A stretch of DNA of 64,000 nt from Rhyacophila brunnea (taxonomy: Eukaryota > Arthropoda > Insecta > Trichoptera > Rhyacophilidae). The notes below the pieces were generated by a model. The model was given only the letters and a program-made list of their open reading frames with translations, had not been told where the DNA came from and did not search any database. The DNA lies in the NCBI GenBank assembly GCA_022495005.1, contig JAGYXB010000831.1, forward strand, positions 62,001 to 126,000, given 5' to 3'. The position numbers were made by a program, and so were the translations under genes. Shown one piece after another: positions 62,203-64,000 of the stretch (position 1 is the first letter of the stretch; the number at the start of each line of letters is the position of its first letter).

Positions 62203-62939
62203 TTAAATCGGTGTGTGTACTTATGTACGCGCGTGAGAAGTTATACTTTTTTGGCGTAACCAAACAAAATATTATTGCAGAATGTACCTACTTTGGAAGA
62301 AAAAAATCTCAAAATCTGTGTTTGAAAAATGTAGCAAACCACTATTTCGACCACCTTTGCTTGAACTGTACTGTACTGGACTGTACAACTATTTTCGTTA
62401 GCAATAATAATTTATTACAAATCAAAAGTAAAACATAGCCTATTTAATGGTTTAACTGAAACGTGATATTGGCTTTGTGACTGATGAGTGATGAAACATA
62501 ATAATTATTATTGTATTCAACTATTATAAACCGCTAATAAATAAATTGACATGGGATATACGACAAATATTATCCTAAACTGTAAAAATATTTATTTTTG
62601 TGTATACCATTGTTTGAATTATTTACCAACTCAACATTCACAAAATTCATTTATTTATTGATATATAATTTTACTCATAAATAAAAGTTGCAACATTCAG
62701 TCTTTACCCAACCGGCCCAAGCCACAGTGCTCAATATCACAGCTGGAAATTACAAACCTCCAGCATTTAAAACACCCGAACGTCGCCGCGCAAAATAAAT
62801 TATGTTGCATAGGCGGGAAAAACGTCCGTCCCACCCCAAATTAATGCATTACATTTGCGCGCGCAACTTCGTCGCACACCAAAAATACACTCTGATCTGT
62901 TTTCCCAAACGTGCCTAAAGAAGTATAACTTCAAAAAAC
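62203..62939 (+). mobile_element. Family G TIR element
   Basis: Left CGGTGTGTGTACTTATGTAC, right CCTAAAGAAGTATAACTTCA. Same interior as 23203-24307 but with only one copy of the 114-bp unit and a shorter middle. Confidence 0.7.
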
Positions 62940-63431
62940 ATTCTTGCCGTAGGGACTCGAAATCCATTGGAATCCGACCAATATACTTTATCAATTAAGC
63001 CACTTGCACACTGGTAATTCAGTTCACTATCTTCTTGGATCAGTTGCTAATCAAAAGAAGCGCGGGAACAACGGAAATAGTGACAAAGAATTTTAGTCCA
63101 GCAATTAAAAATAATCTAGCCGAGTTTTGATTTTAAAATTTATTCAACGAAGTGTCTAAAATGGAAAGTTTCGCGCTTGCTGCTGCGTTGATGTATTTTG
63201 GTAACAAAAAAAAAAGATAAAAATTAATCATACGTAAGCTCGCATGGGAAAAACAATGAACATTCTCAGATAAGGAGGTTTATGTTTTTTTCTAGATTAA
63301 ATTGTTTGCAGTTCCTCGCGTTACTATCAGGGGACTTTTTGTAGAATACGACAACCTCGAAAGTGAGTAAGTAGGCGATAAACATCAAGCCCGGGAATTT
63401 GAGAAAATTCAATTTTTTTTGTTGAACCTAG

Positions 63432-63578
63432 AAAAATGTGACTCCATTGTAATTATTGACGTAAACTCTACAACATACACAATGCCGTACAAAATTATAA
63501 CTGAAGTAGACACGTTTCGCAGAATAGGTCAAAGACATCTGATGAAAATCTGTAAAAATCAACCTTACTGCAATGAAG
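63432..63578 (+). CDS. Candidate phase-1 exon, unknown Cys-containing domain
   Basis: A pyrimidine-rich acceptor (TTTTTTTTGTTGAACCTAG) and donor GAAG/GTATAG bound 147 nt, phase 1-1. It encodes KCDSIVIIDVNSTTYTMPYK, EVDTFRRIGQRHLMK and ICKNQPYCNE. Three Cys and balanced composition suggest an extracellular segment. I do not recognise it. Phase allows it to follow the exon at 50236 or the sushi exon. Confidence 0.35.
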
Positions 63579-63844
63579 GTATAGGTAATAACTACTTACT
63601 ATAGTTTTGTATTATTGCAATAAACATCTTTTGGTGCCGTTGTAGATGCGTTAGCAGTAGGTATATAACAATAACGGTAAGTATACAGATGTGAACGCAG
63701 ATTTGCAAATTGACGATCACATATTATAAACTCGTCTCTACTGTAACACGTCAAATTTGTCGATGTGATTTTTCAAAACACGTCATGTAACTTAATGTAC
63801 TGCTGCACAATATTTTTATATTACATAATTATTTTTTTAATAAC

Positions 63845-63965
63845 TCACGAACCGGAACTGCACTCCGGTCTATTTCTACCCCTAGAATTACTCACATAGT
63901 TTAGAATTAACATTTTTTAAAACCATTGTGTATAAATTTGTGCTCGAAATGGAAAATTTTGCGAA
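63845..63965. repeat. Diverged relative of the 27024 hAT-like MITE
   Basis: Has CACGAACCGGAAC, GTGCTCGAAATGG and GGGCGCTCG, motifs of the 27024 family, in rearranged order. The window ends shortly after. Confidence 0.45.
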
Positions 63966-64000
63966 GCCGGGCGCTCGTTAATTTTACCAAAATATTAAAA

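Noticed and set aside
1..64000. CRISPR arrays, operons, prokaryotic mobile elements, rRNA
   Set aside because: No regular spacer arrays, ribosome-binding sites or rRNA-like sequence; the DNA is an intron-rich animal genome.

Overview
This is an AT-rich eukaryotic genomic window. Everything points to an insect, most probably a moth or butterfly. The evidence is spliced genes with GT-AG introns, a GAB/DOS-type adaptor gene, tRNA-derived SINEs, a Helitron-like end, mariner and hAT-like elements, and scattered TAGGTA and TTAGG-type runs. I see no bacterial or organellar genes. Very little of the window is coding; most of it is intron or intergenic DNA built from transposable elements (TEs).

Left end (about 2.0-8.3 kb, plus strand): the last five exons of a daughter-of-sevenless / GRB2-associated-binding (dos/GAB) gene, with a Grb2-type PxxxRxxKP motif, a YLDLDLD tyrosine motif and a stop codon at 7964-7966. 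The three middle exons are whole-codon, phase-0 units. The 3.4 kb last intron holds a SINE, a TIR (terminal-inverted-repeat) element and an unexplained acidic minus-strand ORF.

8.6-27.3 kb: a gene desert made of hAT-like, pogo-like and unclassified MITEs (small nonautonomous DNA transposons). It contains a nest at 16.8-21.7 kb: a mariner split by a second DNA element, itself carrying a 2.6 kb element with long TIRs and a decayed transposase. A LINE fragment, a Helitron-like end and half of a TTAA foldback element follow.

28.4-64 kb: probably one long plus-strand gene. A signal-peptide exon (28421-28538) joins in matching phase 1 to a sushi/CCP exon (42605-42793) that most resembles the first sushi repeat of furrowed (a sushi/fucolectin/C-type-lectin membrane protein). 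Weaker phase-1 exon candidates lie at 50236, 59460 and 63432. The expected fucolectin exon was not found here. A minus-strand exon-like ORF (28981-29181) lies in the 14 kb intron.

The introns hold hAT-type elements with 8-bp target duplications, a 1.39 kb near-perfect palindrome flanked by TTAA, SINEs and LINE tails. Several insertions can be dated relative to each other because an unfilled relative of the same target lies elsewhere in this window. No search was run; all family names rest on motif recognition.
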